This document shows positions 33,434 to 41,256 of a DNA stretch of 64,000 nt, in pieces; within the stretch, counting starts at the first letter, position 1, and each line of letters begins with the position of its first letter. Location: contig JAAERN010000084.1 of the NCBI GenBank assembly GCA_024230295.1, positions 1 to 64,000 on the forward strand. Direction: 5' to 3'. The stretch is from Planctomycetota bacterium (GTDB lineage Bacteria; Planctomycetota; Phycisphaerae; Phycisphaerales; SM1A02). The notes below the pieces were generated by a model. That model did not search any database. It was given only the letters and a program-made list of their open reading frames with translations, and had not been told where the DNA came from. Position numbers and translations under genes: made by a program.

Positions 33434-34960
33434 TCAGCGGATATTCGTTGGAGGTGGGCCAAAGACGTCGTTGCCGAAGTTTCGATCAAGCAGGAATCCG
33501 AATCCGTAGTTCATCCGCAGGCCGTTTCGAAGGACCGCCAATGGATAGGCGAACCAGTTGGTTCCGACCAGAACATGATCATTGGGCTTGATAACGACGT
33601 CCGGCTCAGTTCGCCGGCGAATTGCCCCCAAATCGAGTCGAATAGTCGCCTCACGGCCCTCATCAACCTGACGAACCAAGTCGACGCGGTCCGGAATTGC
33701 GAGTGCCCCGAGACCACCCGCCATGGCAATGAGGCGGCTGAGTGTCAGCGGGTCAGCCGCAGGCAGCGGATAGGCGTTTGGAGCCATAACCTCACCGCTG
33801 ACGTAGACATAGCCGACTGGCGGACCATCAACGTACAACTGGTCGCCCGGTCGAATGACCAGATTGAGACTGGTGTCTCCATGAGAGAGCCTTTGATACG
33901 GAATCTCGATGACCCGCTCAACCATGAGATTCGAGGCACTGGCTGCCTTGGATGTCTCGCTCTGCACTGGCTCGTCGGAACTCCTGCGAGCACGAACCCA
34001 CTGCTTCTTGTCCGGAAGATATACAAATGGCTCCTGACTTTCGGACGCTGTGCTGTCGCCAGCATCAACTTGGGGAAGCGTGATGGGCGATGGAGAGACA
34101 TCCTCAACATCGATCGGCGGATCACCAGATGCAGCCCATGCACCTGGACTCGGCGGAGTGGTCTTGCTTGTGCCGTCGTCCTTCAATTGGTTGATCAGCG
34201 ATTCGATGTCCACGGGAGGCGGCGTCTTTGATGACGACGATGACTTCGATCGACCAGCCTCTGCATCGGGATGCCAAGAGGCCTGAAACTCTCGGGCGAC
34301 TGCCACTTGCCGGACGACATAAATCCGCCGCGTTGAAAGTGGCACTCCATCGGACATCGTCAACGCGTCAAGGAGCCGAAGTGTCGGATCCTGAAGCGTG
34401 TATCTGCCTGGACGATTGACGTGACCATGGATGATGTACGTCAACGCGCCACCCTCAACAAGGTTGATCGTCACCGTAGGGTTCTTCATGATCTTTTTGG
34501 CAACACTGCGAACAACACTCTGCTGCAACTCGGGCACCGTCAAGCCCGCAGCCATCACCTCGCCAATGTTTGGAACATGGATCGCACCCGACTGATCTAC
34601 GCGAAGCGTGACCGGGAAGAACTTCCCGGGTGTGTAGAGCTCGTAAATCTGCACTTCAAGAACATCGCCTGGATGCAGTCGATACGCCAAATCGCTCGGG
34701 ATGAGATCCTCGGCGGTCACTTGCGATGTCTGCCCCCAAAGATCCGCGCTGGGTTCAATTGCAGCGATGCGGTCAAGAACCGGCATCGTCACCGGAGCCG
34801 ATCCGAAGTAGCCGGTCTTCGACGGATCGAAAAAGCTATTGACCTCGCAGCCACCAGCAGCAAACACAACGGCAGCCAGCGCCGCAAGCAGCCACCTTGC
34901 AGATCGATTCCTGCAGGCCGTCAACTCATCCACACTGTTGCTCACGCTATGGCTCTCCAC
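33434..34960 (-). CDS. Polysaccharide export outer-membrane lipoprotein (Wza-like)
   Basis: 508 aa. A lipoprotein signal (residues 20-38, WLLAALAAVVFAAGGC) is followed by a Poly_export domain (AYRLHPGDVLEVQIYELY, then VPNIGEVMAAGLTVPELQ), SLBB-like segments (IIHGHVNRPGRYTLQD and VYVSGEVMAPNAYPLPA) and a C-terminal end. Between the SLBB parts lies a disordered Ser/Pro-rich insert of about 100 residues (around 235-330), which is unusual for Wza. It should form the outer-membrane exit pore for the polysaccharide made by this operon. It is the first gene of the operon, divergent from lipA across 237 bases. Confidence 0.9.
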   Translation of the reverse strand: MESHSVSNSVDELTACRNRSARWLLAALAAVVFAAGGCEVNSFFDPSKTGYFGSAPVTMPVLDRIAAIEPSADLWGQTSQVTAEDLIPSDLAYRLHPGDVLEVQIYELYTPGKFFPVTLRVDQSGAIHVPNIGEVMAAGLTVPELQQSVVRSVAKKIMKNPTVTINLVEGGALTYIIHGHVNRPGRYTLQDPTLRLLDALTMSDGVPLSTRRIYVVRQVAVAREFQASWHPDAEAGRSKSSSSSKTPPPVDIESLINQLKDDGTSKTTPPSPGAWAASGDPPIDVEDVSPSPITLPQVDAGDSTASESQEPFVYLPDKKQWVRARRSSDEPVQSETSKAASASNLMVERVIEIPYQRLSHGDTSLNLVIRPGDQLYVDGPPVGYVYVSGEVMAPNAYPLPAADPLTLSRLIAMAGGLGALAIPDRVDLVRQVDEGREATIRLDLGAIRRRTEPDVVIKPNDHVLVGTNWFAYPLAVLRNGLRMNYGFGFLLDRNFGNDVFGPPPTNIR

Positions 34961-35197
34961 AGGGCCCCCACAGGGGTTTCAGAACGAGGAACTGTACCCG
35001 ACAAAGTGGATGCCGGGCCTCCAATCATCGACTTCCCATGATGCTGTTGTTCAACATCAATCGCGGATTGGGGCGTGTTTGAGGGGATTGAGACGCAAAT
35101 CTTGCCACTGTTGAGATTGCCAGAGCCAACACCAGTCTCGTCCTTGGCATCGGAGTTTCCTTCTGACCCGATCTGGCTCTGAGATATCATCCCAAGG

Positions 35198-36193
35198 ATG
35201 TCCAAGCCCACAAACGCCACAGATCGGCATCCTCGGCCACTCGGCGGAGATACCGCCCGCGTGCGGACCAGTGAAGTGGTGCTGAGCCTCAGTGATCGGG
35301 TCCTGGGCAATGGCCAAGCCACCGAGTTGGTCATGCCACGCAAACCCTCCTGGATTCGCGCCAAGGCCCCCGGCGGAGAGTCGTATGTGTCTCTCAAGAA
35401 ACGACTTGGGGAGCTTGGGCTTCATACGGTCTGCCAAGAGGCCTCCTGCCCAAATATTGGAGAGTGTTGGGCTCGGGGGATTGCCACGATCATGATCCTG
35501 GGTGACACGTGCACACGGGCATGTGGATTTTGCAATGTCAAGACCGGCCGCCCACCAATCACCGATCTCGATGAGCCGCGGAGAGTCGCCGCGATGCTGG
35601 CAGGAGCAGGGCTCCGCCACGTTGTCGTGACCTCGGTTGATCGAGATGACTTGCCCGATGGCGGAGCGGCTATCTGGGCTGACACGATTGTGAGAACGCG
35701 GGATGCCTGCCCCACCATGTCTATCGAGGCGCTTGTTGGCGACTTTCAGGGAAACCGTGACGATATACAGGTTGTCATTGACTCGGCCCCGAACATTTTG
35801 GCTCACAATGTCGAAACCGTTCAGCGGATGCACCCCGCCGTACGCCCGCAGGCCGACTACGACCGCTCTATTGAAGTACTGGCCCACATCAAGCAGGCCG
35901 GGCTCACATCCAAGACGAGTTTGATGGTCGGCATCGGTGAACGGGATGATGAAGTCCTCGCAACGATGGAAGACATCAGGCGAATAGCAGACACTGACAT
36001 CATTACGCTTGGTCAGTATCTACAGCCGACCAGAAACCACTTGCCGGTAGACCGATGGGTGACCCCCGAGACATTTCAGGCCTGGAAGTCGGCTGGACTC
36101 GAAATGGGATACCGAGTGGTCGAGTCGGGGCCACTGGTCCGAAGCTCGTATCACGCCGATTCACAAGCTCTTGAAGCTTCTGTCGGCCTCTGA
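35198..36193 (+). CDS. lipA: Lipoyl synthase
   Basis: 331 aa radical SAM enzyme that inserts two sulfurs into octanoyl groups of lipoyl domains. Both iron-sulfur sites are visible: the auxiliary cluster in CQEASCPNIGEC and the radical SAM cluster in CTRACGFC. The C-terminal RSSYHA holds the Ser ligand. Further family marks are GDTCTRACGFCNV and the TRNHLPV loop. The start at 35198 gives a normal length, although the ribosome site is weak. It stands alone, divergent from the exopolysaccharide operon; no lipB is seen nearby. Confidence 0.97.
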   Translation: MSKPTNATDRHPRPLGGDTARVRTSEVVLSLSDRVLGNGQATELVMPRKPSWIRAKAPGGESYVSLKKRLGELGLHTVCQEASCPNIGECWARGIATIMILGDTCTRACGFCNVKTGRPPITDLDEPRRVAAMLAGAGLRHVVVTSVDRDDLPDGGAAIWADTIVRTRDACPTMSIEALVGDFQGNRDDIQVVIDSAPNILAHNVETVQRMHPAVRPQADYDRSIEVLAHIKQAGLTSKTSLMVGIGERDDEVLATMEDIRRIADTDIITLGQYLQPTRNHLPVDRWVTPETFQAWKSAGLEMGYRVVESGPLVRSSYHADSQALEASVGL

Positions 36194-36283
36194 GAGCGAC
36201 CGAATCAGACCATAACCGCAGCCGTTCCCGTGAGAATATTGCCGCCCATGCCGCCTCGCGGCATCTGGTGAGGCACCGAGTAA

Positions 36284-36400
36284 ACAACTGGACGGCCCCA
36301 CGAGTGGGGCCGTCCAGTCGGAGAGAGAGGAGAGGCAATTGAGGGGGACGCTGTTTCCGCATCCGAATTGGACAACGCAGCAGACCCCAATGCCTTTCAC
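36284..36400 (-). ncRNA. Putative small RNA, copy A of a tandem pair
   Basis: Read on the minus strand, the element runs: GCGTTGTCC block, stem 1 (GGATGC ... GCGTCC, plus-strand 36346-36364, loop of seven), a CU-rich single-stranded stretch CTCTCCTCTCTCTCC, and a 13-bp terminator hairpin (arms 36287-36299 and 36306-36318) followed by TTGTTT. Stem 1 contains a U-G pair that closes only on the minus strand. The loops differ from copy B while the stems match. It lies between lipA and the CLC gene. No promoter could be named; a U-rich upstream stretch and GAAAGG are shared by both copies. Confidence 0.55.
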
Positions 36401-36466
36401 CGCAGAACGAAATAAGCCCTCCTGACCTCGAATCCAGCGTTTTTGGGCACCCCTCAAGCCATTGAA

Positions 36467-36582
36467 ACAACTGGACGGCCCCATTTGGGGGCCGTCCAGT
36501 CGGAGAGAGAGGAGAGAGTGTGTTGGGGACGCGTTCGTCGCATCCAACGAGGACAACGCCCACCACCACCCACCCTTTCAAC
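36467..36582 (-). ncRNA. Putative small RNA, copy B of a tandem pair
   Basis: Same architecture as copy A, with the hairpins 183 bases apart. Stem 1 covers plus-strand 36527-36545 (GGATGCG ... CGCGTCC, loop of five), followed on the minus strand by the same CU-rich tract, and a terminator hairpin with arms 36470-36482 and 36488-36500 and loop of five, then TTGTTT. Loop and linker sequences are almost unrelated to copy A, but stems and CU-rich tract are the same. The CU-rich tract is complementary to Shine-Dalgarno sequences. Reading frames across it are not protein-like. Confidence 0.55.
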
Positions 36583-36629
36583 TCCCGAGCAAAAAACCGT
36601 CGATTGGGTAGAGTCCTCCCCTAGAGCCC

Positions 36630-38243
36630 ATGGCACGCACCACTGACAACTCACACTGTCCGACCGGAACCGCACCCGCTAAAACGTGGAGAGACCGCTT
36701 CTTCTCAAGAAAAGCCCTCCTCACGCAGCTCGTTCTGCTGCTCGCTGCCGCCCTGACCGGGGCGGTAGCACTGTATTTCAGGCAGGCCGACATTTTCGGC
36801 TCCGATCTGTTCCTCAGGCTCAACAAAATGGAGGAGTGCTGGGGTATTTCGCTGCCAGGGGGCACCGGGATCTGGCTTGCGGCGGCGTGGATCACCATCA
36901 GCATGGTCCTCATCTTGTGGCTCAGGGACCGCTACTTTCCCGGCACTGAAGGCACTGGCATTCCACAGGCAATCGCATGCCTCAAGGTGAAGGACAGCGA
37001 CTTTCGGCGGTACATGCTCTCGATACGCATCGCTCTGGGCAAGATTCTCCTTCTCACCATCGGACTGTTTGGAGGAATGACCATTGGTCGTGAGGGACCT
37101 TCGGTCCATGTTGGGGCATGCCTGATGTACCTCGCAACCAAGGTCCGCCAGTTCCCGGAACACCTTGTGCAACGAGGGCTCATTCTTGCTGGTGGTGGCG
37201 CCGGTATCGCCGCGGCTTTCAACGCTCCAATCGCGGGGATAATCTTCGCCTTCGAAGAGATCGGTCGATCATTCGAAAAGGACAATGCCAGCACGATCGT
37301 CCGTACGGTTCTGATCGCCTCCGCGGTCGTCATCGCAAGCCTTGGCTGGAACTATCTCTTCTACGGGCAGGTCTCGCACTCATTCGGATTCGATGCCATG
37401 CACTGGCTGGCAGTCGTCATCATTGGGGTCATCGGTGGGTTTCTTGGGGGCCTATTCGCCCGACTCGTGGTGTGGGGCACCCCCAAAGTGACTCAGGGGC
37501 TTACTCGCCACAAGTGGCTGACCGCAGCCGGGCTGGGGCTCGCGCTTGCAATCACCGGACTCCTGTCCGACGGCCAGAGTTATGGAAGTGGTTACCCACA
37601 GGCCCGTGCGATTCTCATGTACCGCGATACCGACTACTACGCGACACTCAAAATCGCCCAGCAGGCATCTATGGACGAGATCCATGAGGCCTATGCCAAG
37701 CTGGCCCATGCCCAGACGCTACTTGGAAATACAGGCGAAACGCTCGAATCAGCGTTGGAGTTGGAGCAGGCCTATCGAACACTTGCGAATCCGCGGGAGC
37801 GAGTGTTCTACGACGATTGGGTTGTTCCGGGACCCTCTCCCTGGTGGTATGCACCGGCCAAAGCGACGGGGTCGTTCTTCAGTTTGATCAGCGGAATCCC
37901 GGGCGGCTTGTTCGACCCAAGCCTCTCTGTTGGAGCCGGACTTGGGGACATCTTCGCCGATCTCTTCCACGATGTCTTCAATGACATGAGGCCGCAGTTT
38001 GTGATCATGCTCTTCATGGTGGCATACTTTGCGGGTGTCGTGCAGAGCCCAATCACCGTGTTCGTCATCATGATCGAAATGACAGATGCGAGGTTTGTGA
38101 CGATCCCGCTCATGCTCGCGGCGATCATCGCCTATGAATGCTCGTCGCTCATATGCACGACCTCGATTTATGAGGCGCTTGCCGAATTGTTCTTGGGCAA
38201 CGTCGAGCGGCGGTGTGGCGAAAAACCAAAACTCGCTGACTGA
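36630..38243 (+). CDS. CLC chloride channel/transporter with inserted degenerate J-domain
   Basis: 537 aa membrane protein. All three CLC anion-site motifs are present: GTGIPQA (residues about 109-115), GREGPSVHVG with the gating Glu (153-162) and GIPGGLFDPSLSVGAGLG (about 422-439). Between helix K/L and helix M lies a soluble stretch (residues 333-396) that reads as a J-domain: DTDYYATLKIAQQASMDEI, AYAKLAH and AYRTLANPRERVFYDD. The HPD tripeptide needed to activate DnaK is absent (HAQT in that place). No frameshift or gap marks the joint, so the fusion looks genuine. It stands downstream of the tandem RNA elements and upstream of a sigma factor gene. Confidence 0.9.
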   Translation: MARTTDNSHCPTGTAPAKTWRDRFFSRKALLTQLVLLLAAALTGAVALYFRQADIFGSDLFLRLNKMEECWGISLPGGTGIWLAAAWITISMVLILWLRDRYFPGTEGTGIPQAIACLKVKDSDFRRYMLSIRIALGKILLLTIGLFGGMTIGREGPSVHVGACLMYLATKVRQFPEHLVQRGLILAGGGAGIAAAFNAPIAGIIFAFEEIGRSFEKDNASTIVRTVLIASAVVIASLGWNYLFYGQVSHSFGFDAMHWLAVVIIGVIGGFLGGLFARLVVWGTPKVTQGLTRHKWLTAAGLGLALAITGLLSDGQSYGSGYPQARAILMYRDTDYYATLKIAQQASMDEIHEAYAKLAHAQTLLGNTGETLESALELEQAYRTLANPRERVFYDDWVVPGPSPWWYAPAKATGSFFSLISGIPGGLFDPSLSVGAGLGDIFADLFHDVFNDMRPQFVIMLFMVAYFAGVVQSPITVFVIMIEMTDARFVTIPLMLAAIIAYECSSLICTTSIYEALAELFLGNVERRCGEKPKLAD

Positions 38244-38307
38244 CAAGGCCTAAAGGCCCTGCATCCATTCAACAGAACTCCATTTTTACGGGTCGTGTGG
38301 CCCAATT

Positions 38308-38343
38308 GTTCGCCGCCAAGAACCTCTTTTTTTTTTGGCGAAC
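38308..38343. terminator. Inverted repeat around a ten-T tract
   Basis: GTTCGCC (38308-38314) and GGCGAAC (38337-38343) flank a spacer that includes ten consecutive T (38327-38336). It lies 65 bases after the CLC stop and about 65 bases before the sigma factor start. The T-run fits a terminator for the CLC gene, but the hairpin before it is weak, so a regulatory site for the sigma gene is also possible. Confidence 0.4.
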
Positions 38344-38406
38344 CATTGGCATGTCTTTGGGCGTAGGTGGATCGCTGGCCCTCTCTGCCAGCCCCCAAAG
38401 ATACCC

Positions 38407-39240
38407 ATGAGCAAGACAATCACATCTGATCTCGACACCTACTTCCGCGACATCGCTCGCGTCGACTTGTTGGAACCCGCCGAAGAACGCGACCTCGCGT
38501 GGCGCGTCATCAACGATTCCTGCGGCGACGCGAAGTCACAGATGATTCAGGCGAACCTGCGACTCGTCGTCAGCATCGCAAAGCGGTATGCCTCTCGCGG
38601 CGTTCCGCTCGCTGACCTCATCAACGAGGGCAACGTCGGCCTCATTCGAGCCGTTGAACGATTTGATCCTGCACTGGGTCACCGATTCTCCACCTATGCA
38701 ACATGGTGGATTCGCAAGACCGTCAAACAACTCGTGGAAGAGGCGGGCCATCCAATGCACGTACCCACATACATGCGACACAGGATGGCGCGTTGGGGGG
38801 AAACACTTGTCGAATTGCAGGACAAACTCGGTCGCGCACCGACACCTGCTGAAATGGCCAAAGCCATGAGCGTCCCACGGTGCAAGTTAGATCTCATCCA
38901 TCGAACCATGGCGGCGACTCGAAGCGTGTCGTCCGGCCACAGCACACCGAGCGAAGGCCCTACAGCGGTAGACCTCCACCCCGAAGACCCTAAGGCACAC
39001 GCAGAGCATCGAGCGGAAAAACTGGATGACTACGAGAAGGTCCGCAACCTCCTCCTCAAGATGGACAGCCTTGACGCCAAGATTGTGTGCCTGAGATTCG
39101 GATTGGATGGTGGCTCGCCACGAACACTGAAAGAAACCGGACGAAGCGTCGGATTGACTCGGGAACGAGTGCGGCAAATCGAGCAGCGAGCCCTTGCGCA
39201 AATCCGAACCGCTTTCGAAGATCGCAGGCTTGCCGGGTAG
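38407..39240 (+). CDS. Sigma-70 family RNA polymerase sigma factor (alternative/stress type)
   Basis: 277 aa. It carries regions 1.2 ([20 protein letters not shown]), 2 ([12 protein letters not shown], then [19 protein letters not shown] and [15 protein letters not shown]), 3 ([14 protein letters not shown]) and 4 ([19 protein letters not shown]). The acidic region 1.1 of the housekeeping factor is missing, so it is a group 2/3 alternative sigma. The ATG at 38407 matches family starts; the upstream ribosome site is weak. The neighbours are HdeD and three Hsp20 genes, which suggests a heat or general stress factor; that role is inferred from context. Confidence 0.92.
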   Translation: MSKTITSDLDTYFRDIARVDLLEPAEERDLAWRVINDSCGDAKSQMIQANLRLVVSIAKRYASRGVPLADLINEGNVGLIRAVERFDPALGHRFSTYATWWIRKTVKQLVEEAGHPMHVPTYMRHRMARWGETLVELQDKLGRAPTPAEMAKAMSVPRCKLDLIHRTMAATRSVSSGHSTPSEGPTAVDLHPEDPKAHAEHRAEKLDDYEKVRNLLLKMDSLDAKIVCLRFGLDGGSPRTLKETGRSVGLTRERVRQIEQRALAQIRTAFEDRRLAG

Positions 39241-39272
39241 TACTGGATCAACTCGGCGCACAAATCCATAAT

Positions 39273-39287
39273 GCCCGCGAAGCGGGC
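39273..39287. terminator. Bidirectional hairpin terminator
   Basis: GCCCGC GAA GCGGGC lies between the convergent sigma factor and HdeD-like genes. It is followed on the plus strand by CTTGT and on the minus strand by ATTATGGATTTG. The stem is short but GC-only, and the position fits a shared terminator. Confidence 0.55.
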
Positions 39288-39304
39288 CTTGTGGCAGTCT
39301 GCGG

Positions 39305-39892
39305 CTAGACCACTGACGTATCCGGTGGATCCGCCGACGGTGCTACGGCCGCACTCCAAAGTGACATCAACATCATGCCGAAGAAGATGAGTTGGATACC
39401 GAAGAGCAATCCGGGTGCCCACAAAGCATCTGATGGATACCAGAGAATCAACAGCCCAGCCACGATGATTCCAGCGATACCACTGATCACTTGAAGCCCA
39501 GGCGCAATTACCGATCGAGCCGGGAAACCGCTCACATCTGCAAGGCCGCGAATCAGAGATCCGGCCGCGAGTAACAACGTGATCGCCTCCAGACCCTCAA
39601 GGGGCCAGGCCAGCAGCAGAACTCCGATCGCACCAATGAGAACGGCAAACGCAGCCGTTGATCCGGTGTGCTCTGCGCCTCCCACAAAGCAACGGATAAA
39701 ACCGAGTATCGACAGCAGAACCGCAACGATACCAAGCAAGAACTCCAAGCCTACGGTTGCTAGGACGGGGAATATGATCGCCCCAAATCCTCCAACAAGG
39801 CACACGATGCCTTCAAAAAACAATACTCCGCGCCCTTGGCGAAGCATGTCTCGGATTTGGGATGGCGTCATCTCAGCAGTCGGTTGGCTCAT
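39305..39892 (-). CDS. HdeD/DUF308 family membrane protein
   Basis: 195 aa with about six membrane helices in repeated pairs (GVLFFEGIVCLVGGFGAIIFP, LEFLLGIVAVLLSILGFIR and AVLIGAIGVLLLAWPLEG, each given in part). This is the HdeD layout. HdeD proteins are linked to acid and other stress in enterobacteria, mechanism unclear. The ATG at 39892 has AGGAG eight bases upstream; a longer frame adds 48 residues unlike the family. It lies downstream of two Hsp20 genes, separated by a terminator-like hairpin. Confidence 0.85.
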   Translation of the reverse strand: MSQPTAEMTPSQIRDMLRQGRGVLFFEGIVCLVGGFGAIIFPVLATVGLEFLLGIVAVLLSILGFIRCFVGGAEHTGSTAAFAVLIGAIGVLLLAWPLEGLEAITLLLAAGSLIRGLADVSGFPARSVIAPGLQVISGIAGIIVAGLLILWYPSDALWAPGLLFGIQLIFFGMMLMSLWSAAVAPSADPPDTSVV

Positions 39893-39960
39893 GTCGGGGG
39901 CTCCTTCGACGGCAATGCTATCCCACCGCACCGCTATACGCAGGAGCATCCAAACAGCAA

Positions 39961-39989
39961 CGCGGGACCCAACGCTGTGGGGTCCCGCG
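39961..39989 (-). terminator. Hairpin terminator after first Hsp20 gene
   Basis: A ten-bp stem (CGCGGGACCC with GGGTCCCGCG) lies 60 bases downstream of the Hsp20 stop. On the minus strand it is preceded by CCTTCTCC and followed by TTGCTGTTTGG. It may also reduce read-through into the HdeD-like gene. Confidence 0.6.
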
Positions 39990-40048
39990 AAGCGGAGAAG
40001 GGCATGGAGAACTGTGACCCTCATAGCGAGGGCCATCCCGACGGCACA

Positions 40049-40474
40049 TCAATGGGTGCGGATATCGATCTTCCGCGGAACTACCGCCTCGGCCTTCGGA
40101 AGATTCACTTCCAGAACACCATTGCTGTAGGTGGCCGTGATGGCCTCCGCATTGACACCGTCCCCAATTCTGAAGGATCGATGGTAGTCGCCGACGCCGT
40201 ACTCTTGATGTCGCAGGGTACCCATGGCGGCATAGCGGTCTCGGACTTTGGCATCGATCGTCAGCATGTTGCTTTCGACCGAGATTGCGATGTTGTCCGA
40301 GCGCGTGCCCGGCATGTCAGCGATCACACAGAAGGCTGATTCAGTTTCATACACATCAACAGGTGCTCGGTAGTTCTGGGGTCGCTTGACTGTTTCGGTG
40401 CCACAGGACTCTTTCGGAGTCGTATTGCAGCATGTCATCTCATTGTTCGTGCCAGTAGTCGTGAAGTTGTTCAT
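40049..40474 (-). CDS. Small heat shock protein (Hsp20/alpha-crystallin family)
   Basis: 141 aa. The alpha-crystallin domain covers about residues 35-130: RAPVDVYETESAFCVIADMPG, then SNMLTIDAK and the A-x-x-x-x-GVL signature ITATYSNGVLEVNLPK. It ends in a short tail without a clear I-x-I motif. The N-terminus is Thr/Asn/Cys-rich. AGGAAA precedes the ATG. It lies 46 bases after the second Hsp20 gene, so both probably form one transcript. The protein holds unfolding proteins in the cytoplasm without using ATP. Confidence 0.92.
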   Translation of the reverse strand: MNNFTTTGTNNEMTCCNTTPKESCGTETVKRPQNYRAPVDVYETESAFCVIADMPGTRSDNIAISVESNMLTIDAKVRDRYAAMGTLRHQEYGVGDYHRSFRIGDGVNAEAITATYSNGVLEVNLPKAEAVVPRKIDIRTH

Positions 40475-40520
40475 CGTGATTTCCTTTCAATCGTTCATTG
40501 AAGGTGGGAACTAGATTGCT

Positions 40521-40982
40521 TCAGGCTTCTCGGACCGCGATCCGGCGTGTGCGAGCCGGTTGGACCTTGGGAAGCGTGATGGTGAGGACGCCGCCGTCAA
40601 GGCGTGCATCGATGTTGTTCGGCTCGATCGCGACGGGAAGTCGCATGGTTCTATCGAACCTGACAGCGGATCGCTCGCGGCGAAGCGATGTCGCATCGTC
40701 TGGAGTGTCCAATGTGCGAGTACCCGAAATGCTCAGAGTGTGGTCCGATGCGTTGACGTTGAGGTGCTCGGGCGCCACATTCGGCAACTCTGCTTCGAAG
40801 TACAGATTGTCGTCGTCTTCGAGTAGGTTTGCGGCCGGGTGCGGCCCCATTGAATCGAGAAGCCGTGTCGGCCAGGATGACGCGAGACCGGGAATCGTCA
40901 CGCGATCAAACAGACGATCGAATTCGTGCCGAAGTGAGTCCATCGCGGTGGTGGCCGGTGTCAGTATCGTGCGAGTGTTCAT
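40521..40982 (-). CDS. Small heat shock protein (Hsp20/alpha-crystallin family)
   Basis: 153 aa. An N-terminal arm contains SLRHEFDRLFDRVTIPGL, the usual class A start. The alpha-crystallin domain (residues 48-145) shows LYFEAELPNVAPEHLNV, LSISGTRT, RFDRTMRLPVAIEPNNIDAR and DGGVLTITLPKV. GGAGG lies seven bases before the ATG and can be paired away in a leader hairpin (see the separate entry). First gene of a two-gene unit with the 141-aa Hsp20. Confidence 0.94.
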   Translation of the reverse strand: MNTRTILTPATTAMDSLRHEFDRLFDRVTIPGLASSWPTRLLDSMGPHPAANLLEDDDNLYFEAELPNVAPEHLNVNASDHTLSISGTRTLDTPDDATSLRRERSAVRFDRTMRLPVAIEPNNIDARLDGGVLTITLPKVQPARTRRIAVREA

Positions 40983-40983
40983 G

Positions 40984-41055
40984 GCAATTCCTCCACATGG
41001 AGTTGGGAGCATTCTGCTCCGAGGGATTCTTGTCTTCGCCAGCTCCGTGCTGGCG
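40984..41055 (-). promoter_or_regulatory. Three-hairpin leader, possible RNA thermometer
   Basis: The mRNA leader can form three consecutive hairpins (plus-strand arms 41037-41055, 41006-41020 and 40991-41002). The last, CTCCA TG TGGAG on the minus strand, captures most of the GGAGG ribosome site of the 153-aa Hsp20. The weak final stem and stronger upstream ones resemble ROSE-type thermometers, which control many Hsp20 genes. Pairing was worked out by eye, not by folding software. Confidence 0.4.
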
Positions 41056-41197
41056 TACTCCTCAACCAGTGGCAACTGGCATGCCAATCCGAGAACTGTC
41101 TTGGCAACGCCTAAAACCGACTGGCTAAGAACGGCATCTGCCATTCCTAAATGTCGCTGCCAACGTGACAACAACCCTTCTTGGACGACACAAAGAC

Positions 41198-41223
41198 GCC
41201 GGGGCGGCGTGTGCCGCCCCGGC
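41198..41223 (-). terminator. Hairpin terminator after 327-aa Hsp20 gene
   Basis: A perfect 11-bp stem (GCCGGGGCGGC) with loop of four lies 33 bases downstream of the stop. On the minus strand it is preceded by a CU-rich stretch (CCTTCCTCTCTCCTG) and followed by GTCTTTGTG. The CU-rich stretch before a strong hairpin resembles the tandem RNA elements at 36.3-36.6 kb. Confidence 0.65.
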
Positions 41224-41256
41224 ATCAGGAGAGAGGAAGGTGCTGTTCGTAGTCGA

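Larger units (their letters stand above)
36194..36629. other. 436-bp non-coding region between lipA and CLC gene
   Basis: No protein gene is supported. Besides the two tandem structured elements it holds the end of lipA and about 50 bases in front of the CLC start. A minus-strand reading frame of 192 codons crosses both repeats, but its sequence simply mirrors the DNA repeat and lacks a ribosome site or protein-like composition. Confidence 0.6.

Noticed and set aside
36003-36581. 192-codon minus-strand frame across the tandem repeats
   Set aside because: Its internal repeats follow the DNA repeats, it lacks a start signal and overlaps the end of lipA.
36284-36600. CRISPR-like repeat reading of the two hairpin elements
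   Set aside because: Only two copies, unequal internal spacing, variable segments inside the repeat, and no cas genes.
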